Below are positions 1 through 8,961 of a stretch of DNA of 64,000 nucleotides, in pieces (within the stretch, counting starts at the first letter, position 1; each line of letters begins with the position of its first letter). Source of the DNA: Verrucomicrobiota bacterium. Its GTDB lineage: Bacteria; Chlamydiota; Chlamydiia; Chlamydiales; SM23-39. The translations under genes were made by a program, and so were the position numbers. The stretch covers positions 31,304 to 95,303 of the forward strand of contig JAGWZL010000003.1 in the NCBI GenBank assembly GCA_018968815.1, in the 5' to 3' direction. Under the pieces are notes generated by a model. The model was not told the DNA's origin. It worked only from the letters and a program-made list of their open reading frames with translations, and searched no databases.

Positions 1-381
1 GATGTATTGGAGCATGTCGAAGAGCCGAGCCTCGTGATTTCTGAGGCGGCGCGCGTCTTAAAAAAAGGGGGCCTCTTTTTCTTTCACACTTTTAACCGCA
101 ATCTCTTGAGTTACCTTCTCGTCATTAAAGGCGTGGAATGGTTTGTCCCCAATGCGCCAAAGAATATGCACGTTTATCCCCTCTTCATCAAACCCGAAGA
201 ATTTGAGGAAATGTGCACCGAACGCAATTTACAAATTGTCAATTTACAAGGATTCGCCCCCAATCTTTTTGCCAAACCCTTTTGGACCTTGCTCTTTACA
301 AGAAAAATTCCACCGAACATGCCGTTCACCTTTTCAAAAAGTCTCAAAACAGGGTATTGTGGATGTGCTAAAAAAATTTGA
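1..381 (+). CDS. ubiG: UbiG-like SAM-dependent methyltransferase, 3' end only
   Basis: The frame is open from the first base of the window, so the N-terminal half with the SAM-binding glycine motif lies outside. What remains begins with DVLEHVEEP, the acidic strand-4 motif of class I methyltransferases, followed by a LKKGGLFFFHTFNRN segment and a C-terminal part that reads like the ubiquinone O-methyltransferase UbiG (NRN...SYLL, then H-x-YPLFIKPEEFEEM). UbiG methylates hydroxyl groups of the quinone ring in ubiquinone synthesis. The tpx start follows 8 bases after this stop on the same strand, so the two may be co-transcribed. Assignment to UbiG rather than another quinone or small-molecule methyltransferase is likely but rests on the C-terminal half only. 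Confidence 0.7.
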   Translation, partial: DVLEHVEEPSLVISEAARVLKKGGLFFFHTFNRNLLSYLLVIKGVEWFVPNAPKNMHVYPLFIKPEEFEEMCTERNLQIVNLQGFAPNLFAKPFWTLLFTRKIPPNMPFTFSKSLKTGYCGCAKKI

Positions 382-388
382 GGAGCTC

Positions 389-901
389 ATGGCTGAGACA
401 AAACTGAAAGGACAAACGGTCCGCACATCTGGGAATCTTCCTACCCTGCACACGAAGGCGCCCGACTTTCGCCTCGTGGATAAAGATTTAAAAGAACACT
501 CCTTGCATGAATTTCAGGGGAAACGCAAATTGCTCTGCACAGTGCCGAGCCTCGATACAGGCGTTTGCAGCACGATGACGAAGCACGTGAACGAATTTGC
601 GAAAAAACACCCCCAGTTTGTTTTGATCACCGTTTCCGCCGATTTGCCCTTTGCGCAAAAACGGTTTTGCGAGCAAGAAAATGTGCATAACGTACTCACT
701 TTATCGATGATGCGCGATAAGGAATTTGGGAAATCGTACGGACTTTTACTCATCGACGGCCCTCTTGCCGGATTGCTCGCGCGCGCGGTCCTCGTCCTCG
801 ATGAAAAGGATCATGTCAATTATGTCGAATTAGTGCCCGAGATCGCGCAAGAGCCCAACTATCACAAAGCTTTTGAGGTGATTCAAGGACACCGTTCGTA
901 A
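389..901 (+). CDS. tpx: Thiol peroxidase (Tpx, atypical 2-Cys peroxiredoxin)
   Basis: 170 residues, the usual Tpx length (E. coli 168). The peroxidatic cysteine lies in PSLDTGVCSTMT (about Cys60) and the resolving cysteine in RFCEQENV (about Cys94), the spacing of the Tpx family. The protein reduces hydroperoxides with electrons from thioredoxin in the cytoplasm. The ATG at 389 is chosen because it is preceded by AGGAG and gives the standard N-terminus; the frame is open further upstream, but that part overlaps the previous gene. Its 3' end overlaps the convergent malic enzyme gene by 19 bases. No missing residues are seen. Confidence 0.95.
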   Translation: MAETKLKGQTVRTSGNLPTLHTKAPDFRLVDKDLKEHSLHEFQGKRKLLCTVPSLDTGVCSTMTKHVNEFAKKHPQFVLITVSADLPFAQKRFCEQENVHNVLTLSMMRDKEFGKSYGLLLIDGPLAGLLARAVLVLDEKDHVNYVELVPEIAQEPNYHKAFEVIQGHRS

Positions 902-2559
902 ATGGGATAGTGGGGCTCCCAAATGCGAGCGCGGATGGCCGCATCCACTTCCGATGCCTGGATGTGCGCCACCCCTTCCGCACAAGCCTTTTTGGCGACC
1001 GCATGAGCGATCTTGAAAGAGACCGCCCGCACGTCTTGAATGCGCGGGAAAAGAGGCGCCGTCGGATCTTTAAGCGCTGGCGACTCATCCGCCAATGCGT
1101 GCATGGCAGCCAAAAACATCCCGTCTGTGATCTTCGAGGCTTGCGCCGCGATCGCGCCGAGTCCAAGCCCCGGGAAAATATAGACATTGTTGCATTGCGA
1201 AATGGGATACGTCTTCCCTCGATCCATGACCGGAGGAAAAGGGCTGCCTGTGGCGACGATCCCCTGGCCCCGAGTCCATGCAAACACCTCCTCCGGAGTG
1301 CATTCGGCTTTTGGGGTTGGATTGGATAGAGGAAAGAGAATGGGCCTTGGTGTATGGCGCGCCATTTCCTCCACGATCTCTCGCTTAAAGACGCCCCCCT
1401 GCCCACACACTCCAATGAGAATGTGCGGTTTTGCTTGGCGCACCACATCTAAGAGTGTGATTTGCGAGCCCATCGTCTTCCAACCCGCTAGACTTTCCCG
1501 AGACTGAACAAACGGTTTTTGGATATCCAAAATTTGGGGGCTTCCAAAATGGACGAGTCCATCGACATCGACCAGATAAATCCTATGGTGCGCCTCTTCG
1601 CGGTTGACCCCCGCCTCGATGAGCGCATGAACAATCATCTCAGCAATCCCCGTGCCCGCCGATCCGCCGCCCATAATCGCAACCCGGACATCGCGGAAAG
1701 GAAGATGAGCCATTTGACAAGCAGAGAGCAGTCCCGCTGTCGTGACCGCAGCTGTCCCTTGAATGTCGTCATTGAAAGAAAGAATTTGCTCCCGATAGGT
1801 CTCAAGAACCCTTTTTGCATTATTGCGACCAAAATCTTCCCATTGCAGAAGAGTTTTGGGAAAATACTTCTTTACACAACGGATGAATGCAGCGAGAAAC
1901 GCATCATATTCCTTCCCCGTGACCCGCGGATGTCTCCAACCGAGATACAAAGGATCATTCAATAAAGCGGCATTGTTCGTGCCCACATCCAAAAGGATCG
2001 GCAAGGTCCGGGCCGGATGAATGCCGCCAAAAAGGGTGTAGAGAGACAGCTTTCCAATAGGGATGGTCATCCCCCCTATCCCCTGATCCCCCAACCCCAA
2101 AATCCTCTCCCCATCGGTCACTACAATCACATCAACCTCTTGGGTCGAATAGTTGGAAAAACACTCATCAAGCCTCGTTCTGAAAGGATAAGAGAGGTAA
2201 AGCCCCCTCTGATGGAAGTAGATGCGGCTATATTCCACCGCCGCGTCCCCTACCGTCGGCGTATAGATAATCGGCAAAACTTCATCCGGATATCGAGCAA
2301 TAAATTGATAGAAAAGAAGTTCATTGCGGCTCATGAGCCCAATCAGATTCTCATACTTCTCAAGAGGCGTCCTTTTCTGATGAAAATTGATATAGGAGCG
2401 CTGAATCTGATCCTCAATGCTCGCAATGACAGGCGGCAGCAACCCATTTAAACCGAGCTGATCCCGCTCCTCCTGGGTAAAGGCGGTCCCCTTGTTGAGC
2501 AGCGAATGGTTCAGAACGGCTGCCCCCTTCTGATTGAGTTGGATCTTCTTTTCCTTCAC
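883..2559 (-). CDS. maeA: NAD-dependent malic enzyme
   Basis: About 558 residues, close to E. coli SfcA/MaeA (565). It converts malate to pyruvate with CO2 release and NAD reduction. Visible family signatures include YTPTVGDAAVEYSRI near residue 105, LGLGDQGIGGM, the metal/substrate segment QWEDFGRNNA, a nucleotide fold GGGSAGTGIAEM and the C-terminal FPLSNPTPKAE. The GTG at 2559 is taken as start because it begins the family-like sequence VKEKKIQLNQKG and has GGAG upstream on the minus strand; the longer open frame to 2796 would overlap the divergent translocase gene and has no family resemblance. The gene converges on tpx and diverges from the ATP/ADP translocase. Confidence 0.93.
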   Translation of the reverse strand: MKEKKIQLNQKGAAVLNHSLLNKGTAFTQEERDQLGLNGLLPPVIASIEDQIQRSYINFHQKRTPLEKYENLIGLMSRNELLFYQFIARYPDEVLPIIYTPTVGDAAVEYSRIYFHQRGLYLSYPFRTRLDECFSNYSTQEVDVIVVTDGERILGLGDQGIGGMTIPIGKLSLYTLFGGIHPARTLPILLDVGTNNAALLNDPLYLGWRHPRVTGKEYDAFLAAFIRCVKKYFPKTLLQWEDFGRNNAKRVLETYREQILSFNDDIQGTAAVTTAGLLSACQMAHLPFRDVRVAIMGGGSAGTGIAEMIVHALIEAGVNREEAHHRIYLVDVDGLVHFGSPQILDIQKPFVQSRESLAGWKTMGSQITLLDVVRQAKPHILIGVCGQGGVFKREIVEEMARHTPRPILFPLSNPTPKAECTPEEVFAWTRGQGIVATGSPFPPVMDRGKTYPISQCNNVYIFPGLGLGAIAAQASKITDGMFLAAMHALADESPALKDPTAPLFPRIQDVRAVSFKIAHAVAKKACAEGVAHIQASEVDAAIRARIWEPHYPIYERCP

Positions 2560-2634
2560 GTTTGTTATATCTCTCTTCTCCTTTTTTTTCGTCAACCTTT
2601 GAAAATAAATCGAAAATCTGCACAATGAGTAGCC

Positions 2635-4137
2635 ATGACAATGCCTGCTTTCGGAAAGTGGAGATCGTTCTTCTGGCCCATCCACCGGCATGAGTTGAAA
2701 AAATTCCTCCCGATGTTCTTTGTCTTCTTCCTTATTGCCCTCAATTACAACGTCTTGCGCTCCTACAAGGATTCCATTGTGATTACGGCGGCGCAATCGG
2801 GGGCGGAGGCGATTCCCTTTATCAAGCTTTGGGCCGTATTGCCGAGCGCCATTTTATTCACTCTTTTATTCACGCGGATCTCGAATCACTTTACGAGGGA
2901 AAAAGTTTTTTATATTACTCTGTCGATTTTTTTGGTTTTTTTCATGTTATTTGCCTTGGTGCTCTATCCGGCCCAAGACTTTTTGCATCCGACTGAGCTG
3001 GCCGACACCTTGCAGTCGATGCTGCCGAAGGGGTTTAAGGGGCTGATAGCGATTTTCCGCAATTGGACGTTTACCCTGTTTTATGTGATGTCTGAGTTGT
3101 GGTCGACGGCTATTTTTACAGTGTTATTTTGGGGATTTGCGAATGAGGTGACATCTGTAGAAGAGGCGAAAAGGTTTTATGGGCTTTTGACGTTAGGCGG
3201 GAGCCTTGCCGGGTTATTTTCAGGGATCCTGGCGATGTATTTTTCAAGCAATCTGTTTATCCAGTGGCTTCCCTATGGCAAGAATGCGTGGGACCAATCG
3301 ATTCTGTTCGTTTGCTGTACGATTTTCGTCACAGGTCTGATCACGATGGTGATTTTCCGCTGGCTGAACCACCGGGTGATTCTCCCTTCCGAGAGAAAAG
3401 AGCCTCCGAAGGAAAAAATTCGGATGTCGATGCGGGCCAATTTTTCTTATCTTGCTCGATCTAAATATTTACTGTGCATTGCTCTGATTGTCTTCGCCTA
3501 CAATGTAGCGATCAATTTAGTCGAGGTGGTTTGGAAAGATCAGCTCAAGGGTCTATATCCCAATCCGAGCGATTACAATTCCTATATGGGCAGCGTGATT
3601 TTTGTGATGGCGATTGTCGCCAGCTTAACGGGGCTGTTCACGACGACGAAAGTGGTGCAAAAATTTTCTTGGACAGCCTGTGCGCTCATCCCTCCGATTA
3701 TTGTGGGAGTATCCGGGCTCCTCTTTTTCAATTTTATCTTTTTCCCTAATGGGGCGTTTTCTTGGATCTTCAGCTTTCTTCACATGACCCCTCTGATGTT
3801 GGCGGTGACGTTGGGGTCCGTGCAAAACTGCTTAAGCAGGGCCTCCAAATACACGTTCTTTGACGCAACAAAAGAGATGGCCTTCATTCCCTTAAGCCCT
3901 GAATCCAAACTCAAGGGCAAAGCGGCGATTGATGGGGTCGGTTCTCGCATTGGCAAATCGGGCGGTTCGGCGATTCACCAGGGACTGATTTTGATGTTCA
4001 GCTCAGTGGCGGCCAGCGTCCCCTATATAGCCGGGATCTTCTTCCTCATCATCCTTGTGTGGGGATTCAGCGTCGTCACTCTAGGCAAAAAGTTTGACGA
4101 GCTCAACGCAGAGAAACTCGACCCCGCAACGCGTTAA
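2635..4137 (+). CDS. ATP/ADP translocase family nucleotide transporter (NTT/Tlc)
   Basis: 500 residues, rich in hydrophobic helices (about 11-12), typical of the NTT/Tlc nucleotide carriers found in Chlamydiae, Rickettsiales and plastids. The N-terminal cytosolic stretch FWPIHRHELKKFLPMFF leads into helix 1, which contains NYNVLRSYKDSIVITA, and a late loop contains ATKEMAFIPLSPESKLKGKAAIDG, both hallmark regions of the family. Such carriers import host ATP in exchange for ADP or take up nucleotides with protons; the substrate of this copy cannot be read from sequence. A second in-frame ATG six bases downstream is an alternative start; neither has a strong ribosome site. A more distant carrier-like gene follows on the opposite strand. 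Confidence 0.93.
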   Translation: MTMPAFGKWRSFFWPIHRHELKKFLPMFFVFFLIALNYNVLRSYKDSIVITAAQSGAEAIPFIKLWAVLPSAILFTLLFTRISNHFTREKVFYITLSIFLVFFMLFALVLYPAQDFLHPTELADTLQSMLPKGFKGLIAIFRNWTFTLFYVMSELWSTAIFTVLFWGFANEVTSVEEAKRFYGLLTLGGSLAGLFSGILAMYFSSNLFIQWLPYGKNAWDQSILFVCCTIFVTGLITMVIFRWLNHRVILPSERKEPPKEKIRMSMRANFSYLARSKYLLCIALIVFAYNVAINLVEVVWKDQLKGLYPNPSDYNSYMGSVIFVMAIVASLTGLFTTTKVVQKFSWTACALIPPIIVGVSGLLFFNFIFFPNGAFSWIFSFLHMTPLMLAVTLGSVQNCLSRASKYTFFDATKEMAFIPLSPESKLKGKAAIDGVGSRIGKSGGSAIHQGLILMFSSVAASVPYIAGIFFLIILVWGFSVVTLGKKFDELNAEKLDPATR

Positions 4138-4153
4138 GAAATCGACAGAAGAT

Positions 4154-4172
4154 CTTTTCAACGACAGTCTCT
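4154..4172 (-). repeat. 19-base sequence shared with 63954-63972
   Basis: AGAGACTGTCGTTGAAAAG on the minus strand, beginning in the TAG stop of the NTT-like gene. The identical 19-mer occurs on the plus strand at 63954-63972, beginning in the TAA stop of the aminotransferase gene. In both cases it lies immediately downstream of a stop codon, in the orientation of that gene. Confidence 0.75.
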
Positions 4173-5379
4173 AAGAAGGCGCGACGGCGGTGTTGCGTTT
4201 AACAAAGAGCGCAACCGCGAGGATCCACAAAATAGACAGCACAATGGAACAATATCCCGCAATCTGCAGCGCATTTTGTGTGATCGCTTGCAAAGCAATC
4301 AATCCCACTGCCATACATGCTTTCGAAGAGCGGTAAGCAAACACATCGATGACTGCTTTGGCCCGATATTTCGCATCCAGCGGTAAAGACACATAGAGCA
4401 TTTCGCGCATTACTCCAAAGAAGGAAAACTCCATCCCCTTCAGAAGAACAAATGAGAAAGAAAGGAGGGCAAACGTGGGGATTGCAAAAGAAAGAATGGC
4501 CGAGGAGCCGAGCAGCATGGGTACAAAAAAGTGCATGCGCCTGGTTCCCAAGAATTTAAAGATAAAAAGACCTCCTAACACTTGCAAGGCCAGGCTCAGC
4601 GCATTCACAAAGCCCATCATTTGCCCATAATAGGCGGTCCGTAGGTCTTTTTCCAAAATATTGAGTTCCAATTGGGTGTTAAACTGATACTCCATTAAGG
4701 CGACGGAGGATTGCATCACAATCACAAATCCTAAAATAGCGAGCAAAAGAGGGGTGCGGCGGATGAGAGAGAGGGCCTCTTTGGGGCGAGGGTCTGGGGT
4801 TAAGTCTTGTTGGAAGGTGTCGACATTGAGGGAAGATTTGCGAAAGGCCATCCAATAGCAAAAAAAGGCGATCGCATAGACGGGTATGGTGAAAAATAAA
4901 ATGTGCTCTGTTCCCAGATGACTGGCTAGGAAACCGGGGATTAGGCTGCCTGCGATCCCTCCGACAGCGCCCATCAGGTAGATTACGCTGTAATGGATTT
5001 TGGCCTTTTCTGAAGCAATGGTGCTATGGATCATCGACCAAAGCTGTTTCAACATGAGCAGGATATAAATGTCTTTCCAAGCAAACTGGAAGAAGGAGCA
5101 AGCGGGAAACACTGGATAGAGCGCGCCGGTTAAAGTGTTGATGAGCATCGTCAGCAAGACCAAAGCTCCCATCATGCGCAGAGGGCCGACTTTCGGCAAA
5201 AACCGATTATAGAGCCAAATGGCGCCTAGGTTTAGCGGAACCGTAGTCAGCCAAACCCAGGGCAATAACTGATAGGAAAAAAAGGTGAGGAACAGGGTAT
5301 TGCTCGCAGGGCGCGTGATGGCATATTCCCCACATATAGTCAATGCGCACAGCATGACAAAAAAAAGAAAGTGTCTCAT
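4171..5379 (-). CDS. NTT-related/MFS-like membrane transporter
   Basis: 402 residues with roughly 12 predicted membrane helices, starting with a long hydrophobic N-terminus (MRHFLFFVMLCALTICGEY). The late segment MREMLYVSLPLDAKYRAKAVI followed by DVFAYRSSKA matches the signature loop of nucleotide translocases (compare the KEMAFIPLSPESKLKGKAAI loop of the neighbouring 2635-4137 protein), so it looks like the shorter, divergent NTT-like branch found in several bacterial phyla. The substrate is unknown. Its ATG overlaps the stop of the upstream HD-domain gene by 4 bases (ATGA), implying co-translation. The stop is immediately followed by a 19-base sequence that recurs at 63954. Confidence 0.75.
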   Translation of the reverse strand: MRHFLFFVMLCALTICGEYAITRPASNTLFLTFFSYQLLPWVWLTTVPLNLGAIWLYNRFLPKVGPLRMMGALVLLTMLINTLTGALYPVFPACSFFQFAWKDIYILLMLKQLWSMIHSTIASEKAKIHYSVIYLMGAVGGIAGSLIPGFLASHLGTEHILFFTIPVYAIAFFCYWMAFRKSSLNVDTFQQDLTPDPRPKEALSLIRRTPLLLAILGFVIVMQSSVALMEYQFNTQLELNILEKDLRTAYYGQMMGFVNALSLALQVLGGLFIFKFLGTRRMHFFVPMLLGSSAILSFAIPTFALLSFSFVLLKGMEFSFFGVMREMLYVSLPLDAKYRAKAVIDVFAYRSSKACMAVGLIALQAITQNALQIAGYCSIVLSILWILAVALFVKRNTAVAPS

Positions 5380-6677
5380 CGATTTTCAAGGAAGTTAATG
5401 AGTTCGAAATCGCGCTCGGGAGAGATATAGACCCAATTTTCTTTTCGAGAGGGAACCTTCAAGAGAAGATCGGAGCAGTCCTTTGCTTTTTCAATCACAA
5501 AATGGCGTCTCGACACGGGGAAAGAGAGTCGGTCGGGAGGGAGATCTGCTTTGTGAAACTCCCAATCGATCTCTGTGTCGGACAATTTATGGAGCGTTTT
5601 GAATTGTTTGAGATCCTCGACGGTGATGTGATCAGGCAGCGCAATGGCCCGAAACCGGTGTTTGCGGTAGATGACGCATTTCGCATCGGCATGACCGGGC
5701 AATTTGGGATCTTTGGCTGCCTTATTCAGGGCCGAAATGACGTCGGTATCGCTGACAGATAAAAATTCATCGACGTTGGTGAAGGTTTTGGCGTAATTGG
5801 CGAGCATGTATCTGCGCAAATGGAAATTGTAGGCTTTGACCGACGAATATTGGTAGATTCTGCGGTGCATGAAATGGCGAGCCAAAAGGAGCGCTTCGCT
5901 CGATTCCAGCCCATTCTCATCGATCCCAAGCTGCAGTTCATCCGAACCCCTGTCGACGCTGGGCAAAATCCTGAGGCTTTCAATGAGCTGATGGTAGTCG
6001 AACAGGCCATAGGCGACGCCTGTGCTTTTCGCGTCGCGGATCAAATAATCGATCCGGTCGGCGCCAAAAAAGTCGCCCGTAATCACTTCAGATACAATCC
6101 GCTCCCAAGGAGTGAACGCCTGGCCCGTCATCTCTTGCCACTTTCTTTCGCCGACCGAGATTTTCTTGATGTCTTCCACTATATTCCGATCGACTAATTC
6201 CTCTATACAGTTGGGGCATTTTTTCAGTTTTTCCCAGACAGGCTCCATGTACGAGCTGTCGATGATTTGGAGCGTCCAATGTTCATGGCCAAGCGATCCG
6301 AGCATTTCTTTTTCAGCCAGATGCGAAAAGGGCAAATGGCCTAAATCGTGGCAAAGGGCGGCCATGCGCAAAATTCTTCGCCAATAGAGGAAGTCGGCAG
6401 AGCCTTTTCTGGGGACAAAATGGAAGACATCTGGGCGGACCGATTTGCAGATTTTTTCAAACATGATGGTGGCCAGGGCCATGACGCCGAGCGAGTGTTC
6501 AAAGCGAGTATGAGTCGCTCCTGGGTAGACGAGGTAGGCGATGCCGAGTTGATGGATGTAGTGAAGCCTTTGAAACGGGAGCGAATCGATCAGCTCTTTT
6601 TCGTATTCATCAAAGGGGATGAATCCGTGGATCGAATCATAAATTTTCTTATCGGCGTAAAGGAAATCCTTAACCAT
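5376..6677 (-). CDS. HD-domain phosphohydrolase (dGTPase/YwfO-like)
   Basis: 433 residues. The N-terminal half carries the HD metal-binding signature: RFEHSLGVM (about His61), then ALCHDLGHLPFSH (about His110-Asp111), and downstream GADRIDYLIRDA. This pattern (YDSIHGFI... LPFQRLHYIHQLG) is that of SAMHD1/dGTPase-like HD proteins related to B. subtilis YwfO; they hydrolyse nucleotide triphosphates, but the substrate here is not deducible. The ATG at 6677 is preferred because it follows GGGAG and gives the family-like start MVKDFLYADKKIYD; ten more in-frame codons lie upstream. It overlaps the downstream transporter gene by ATGA. Confidence 0.82.
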   Translation of the reverse strand: MVKDFLYADKKIYDSIHGFIPFDEYEKELIDSLPFQRLHYIHQLGIAYLVYPGATHTRFEHSLGVMALATIMFEKICKSVRPDVFHFVPRKGSADFLYWRRILRMAALCHDLGHLPFSHLAEKEMLGSLGHEHWTLQIIDSSYMEPVWEKLKKCPNCIEELVDRNIVEDIKKISVGERKWQEMTGQAFTPWERIVSEVITGDFFGADRIDYLIRDAKSTGVAYGLFDYHQLIESLRILPSVDRGSDELQLGIDENGLESSEALLLARHFMHRRIYQYSSVKAYNFHLRRYMLANYAKTFTNVDEFLSVSDTDVISALNKAAKDPKLPGHADAKCVIYRKHRFRAIALPDHITVEDLKQFKTLHKLSDTEIDWEFHKADLPPDRLSFPVSRRHFVIEKAKDCSDLLLKVPSRKENWVYISPERDFELINFLENR

Positions 6678-6735
6678 ACTCCCCTCTCTTCCCTCTCTCT
6701 TACGCATTATCGCACCAGCCGTCTATTCTGGGCAA

Positions 6736-7746
6736 TCAGTCCGGTCGAGGCTTGCTCTCGTGGATGTAGGCAAGGCTCACTTGGACGAACTCGGCCTTGC
6801 GTTGCAACTCTTTGATATTACGGGCTCCGCCGTAGGTCATACCGCTGCGGATCCCTCCTAAGAGGTTGGCGAGCAGTTCTGCAGCCGTGCCGGAGACGGG
6901 TCCCCAGAAGTCGATCCCTTCGGCGACTGTTTTGGCTTTGAGCCCCCCATAAAATTCATTTTGGAAGTCGGCGGAGGCCTGGCCGCGGAATTTGGCCTCG
7001 TAGCCTGAGGGGTATTTATCGCTCTTCCGTTTTGGGGCGGCCGACTCGAGGGTTTGGCTCATCAGTTTGCCGACCATGACGGTGCTGGCGCCGGCGGCGA
7101 GGGCCAGAACGACATCGCGGCTGGTCCGGATGCCTCCATCGGCGATCAGCGGAACGCGCAATTTTTCAGCGATGCGGGCGCAGTCCTGGACAGCTGTGAA
7201 CTGGGGGACTCCGAAACCGGTGACCATGCGGGTTGTGCAGGCGGCTCCTGGGCCGACCCCCACTTTGACCGCATCAGCGCCTGCGTTGACGAGGTCGTGA
7301 TAGGCCATGGCTGTGCAGACGTTGCCGGCGATGATCTCTTTATCTGGGTGCTTGGTTTTAAGCTCTTCGATGTGCTTAAACATCCGATCTGAGTGGCCAT
7401 GCGCCACGTCGATGCAGACGCCGAGAGCGCCTAGATCGAGGAGTTTTCGGGTCTCGTCGAGTTTTTGGATGCCGCAAGAGACGAATGTTTTGCCGTGAAA
7501 CTTTTTCACCCATTTTTCTTGCACCTCCATGGGAGTGAACCGGTGAAAGATCGGAATCGATCCCTGTTCAATCAGGATTTCGGCGAGCTCTTCCGAGATC
7601 ACGGTATCCATGTTGGCAGCTAAAATCGGGATCGCAATCTTCAATTTTCTTGTGAGCCACGTTTCGAGCGATGGCTCCGTTCTTGAGGGGATGTTGTTAA
7701 ATTGCGGCACTAAAGCCACATCATCGTAAGTCAAAGCATGTCGCAT
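6736..7746 (-). CDS. guaC: GMP reductase / IMP dehydrogenase family enzyme without CBS domains
   Basis: 336 residues, a single TIM-barrel without the CBS insert of standard IMP dehydrogenase, which is the usual size of GMP reductase. Seen motifs: [11 protein letters not shown] at the N-terminus, IAGNVCTA, the nucleotide loop [17 protein letters not shown] with the catalytic Cys near residue 170, [11 protein letters not shown], and [17 protein letters not shown] reductase turns GMP into IMP and would let the cell interconvert salvaged purines. A CBS-less IMP dehydrogenase doing the reverse branch cannot be excluded from sequence reading. It is divergent from the glycosyltransferase gene at 7794, with a 47-base shared spacer. 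Confidence 0.75.
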   Translation of the reverse strand: MRHALTYDDVALVPQFNNIPSRTEPSLETWLTRKLKIAIPILAANMDTVISEELAEILIEQGSIPIFHRFTPMEVQEKWVKKFHGKTFVSCGIQKLDETRKLLDLGALGVCIDVAHGHSDRMFKHIEELKTKHPDKEIIAGNVCTAMAYHDLVNAGADAVKVGVGPGAACTTRMVTGFGVPQFTAVQDCARIAEKLRVPLIADGGIRTSRDVVLALAAGASTVMVGKLMSQTLESAAPKRKSDKYPSGYEAKFRGQASADFQNEFYGGLKAKTVAEGIDFWGPVSGTAAELLANLLGGIRSGMTYGGARNIKELQRKAEFVQVSLAYIHESKPRPD

Positions 7747-7793
7747 AAAGAACTATCCTATTCGAAAATGGGGTTTTTCGCTAACCTTTTAAT

Positions 7794-8534
7794 ATGATTT
7801 CGGTCTGTATTCTGACAAAAAATGCCTCTGCTACGTTGAGAGAGACCCTTGAATCGGTGCGCATCTTTGATGAAGTGATTGTGCTCGATAATGGGTCGAC
7901 CGATGATACGCTGCAGATCGCTGAAGGTTTTCCGAATGTCAAGGTGCACACTTTCCCCTTCATTGGATTTGGGCCATTGCGCAATGAGGCGGCCCAATTT
8001 GCGAAGAATGATTGGATCTTGGTTCTCGACAGTGATGAGGTGCTGTCTCCGGAGTTAATGGCAGAACTCAAGGGACTTCAACTGAATCCCACACAGACCT
8101 ATTCTGTGCCACGCCACAACTATTACAACAACAAACGGATCAAAGGATGCGGTTGGGGCTCTGAGCAGATCGCCCGCTTATACCACCGACAATTTGCAAA
8201 ATACTCCCCCTCGCAAGTGCACGAGAGGCTTGAGGCGACACATGTGACTCCCCTCAAATCCCCGATTCTGCATACGCCCTACAGATCCACGGCCGATTTT
8301 CTAGCGAAAATGCAGCAATACTCGACTCTGTTTGCCGAACAATATCGAGGCAAAAAGCGCTCTTCTTTCGCAATCGCGTTGATGCACGCCCTCTTTGCCT
8401 TTTTTCGCAGTTATATTCTGAAACGGGGGCTGTTCTGCGGACGCGAGGGATTTCTCATTTCGGTCTACAATGCCAATACGGCGCTATATAAGTATCTGAA
8501 ATTGGCAGAACTGAATAAGAATCGATGTTTCTGA
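7794..8534 (+). CDS. Glycosyltransferase family 2 (WaaE/KdtX-like)
   Basis: 246 residues. The N-terminus ISVCILTKNASATLRETLES, the NGSTDD nucleotide-sugar motif near residue 33 and the metal-binding DSDE at about 79-82 place it in the GT2 fold, in the branch of LPS-core glucosyltransferases such as WaaE/KdtX (PLRNEAAQFAKNDWILVLDSDE). The later R-x-YHRQFAKY and the helix-rich C-terminus fit as well. It probably adds a sugar to the lipooligosaccharide core at the inner membrane; the sugar and acceptor are unknown. No clear ribosome site precedes the ATG. The large inverted-repeat element begins about 45 bases after its stop. Confidence 0.8.
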   Translation: MISVCILTKNASATLRETLESVRIFDEVIVLDNGSTDDTLQIAEGFPNVKVHTFPFIGFGPLRNEAAQFAKNDWILVLDSDEVLSPELMAELKGLQLNPTQTYSVPRHNYYNNKRIKGCGWGSEQIARLYHRQFAKYSPSQVHERLEATHVTPLKSPILHTPYRSTADFLAKMQQYSTLFAEQYRGKKRSSFAIALMHALFAFFRSYILKRGLFCGREGFLISVYNANTALYKYLKLAELNKNRCF

Positions 8535-8536
8535 TC

Positions 8537-8858
8537 TTGTAGACACCCTCTGAGGTGAAAATTGGCCAAAATAATGGCGTTGTTGCATAAATCGAAAATA
8601 TAACCGCCGAGCACACCGAGAGCACCGAGAAGACAATTACACAATAAGTCTACGGATTCCGTGCTTCAAAATTCTAACGTTGAAATTCATCAAAAGGCCT
8701 ACTTGACATCCAGACAGTTTGAGATATAACCGCATCCGCAAAGTAGCATTTTTCTTCTCGGTGCTCTCGGTGTGCTCGGCGGTTAATAATGATTTATGCA
8801 ACAATTCCCCAAATAATCCCTAAAAATGACGAACTCCTACTTTGCAGACACCCTCTGA
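8537..8858. mobile_element. MITE-like inverted-repeat element between short direct repeats
   Basis: Two arms that are reverse complements face each other: TTGTTGCATAAATC (8580-8593) with 8791-8804, and a 31-base arm at 8602-8632 (CCGCCGAGCACACCGAGAGC and onward) with 8754-8784, both perfect, separated by short unmatched spacers. The enclosed 121 bases hold no open frame. Outside the arms, a 17-base direct repeat with one mismatch (TTGYAGACACCCTCTGA) occurs at 8537-8553 and 8842-8858. Arms ending in TTGTTGCATAAAT resemble ends of some IS families in my memory, which suggests a non-autonomous insertion element; a very large stem-loop acting on RNA is the alternative. The rest of this 427-base spacer holds only an AT-rich promoter region for the gene at 8962. 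Confidence 0.6.
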
Positions 8859-8924
8859 ACTCGCCTTCGGTATATACATTAACGGGATAATAATAAAAAA
8901 TAAGATTTATATATATTAAAACTG

Positions 8925-8940
8925 TTTATTTTAGTATAAT
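8925..8940 (+). promoter_or_regulatory. Putative promoter -10 region of the unknown gene at 8962
   Basis: TTTATTTTAGTATAAT contains a perfect TATAAT ending 21 bases before the ATG, in a strongly AT-rich stretch. The same 16-mer with a single change (TTTATTTTACTATAAT) lies at 23563-23578 upstream of another unknown, putatively secreted or membrane protein. No clear -35 box is visible. Confidence 0.5.
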
Positions 8941-8961
8941 ATTTGATAAAAACGAGGAAAT

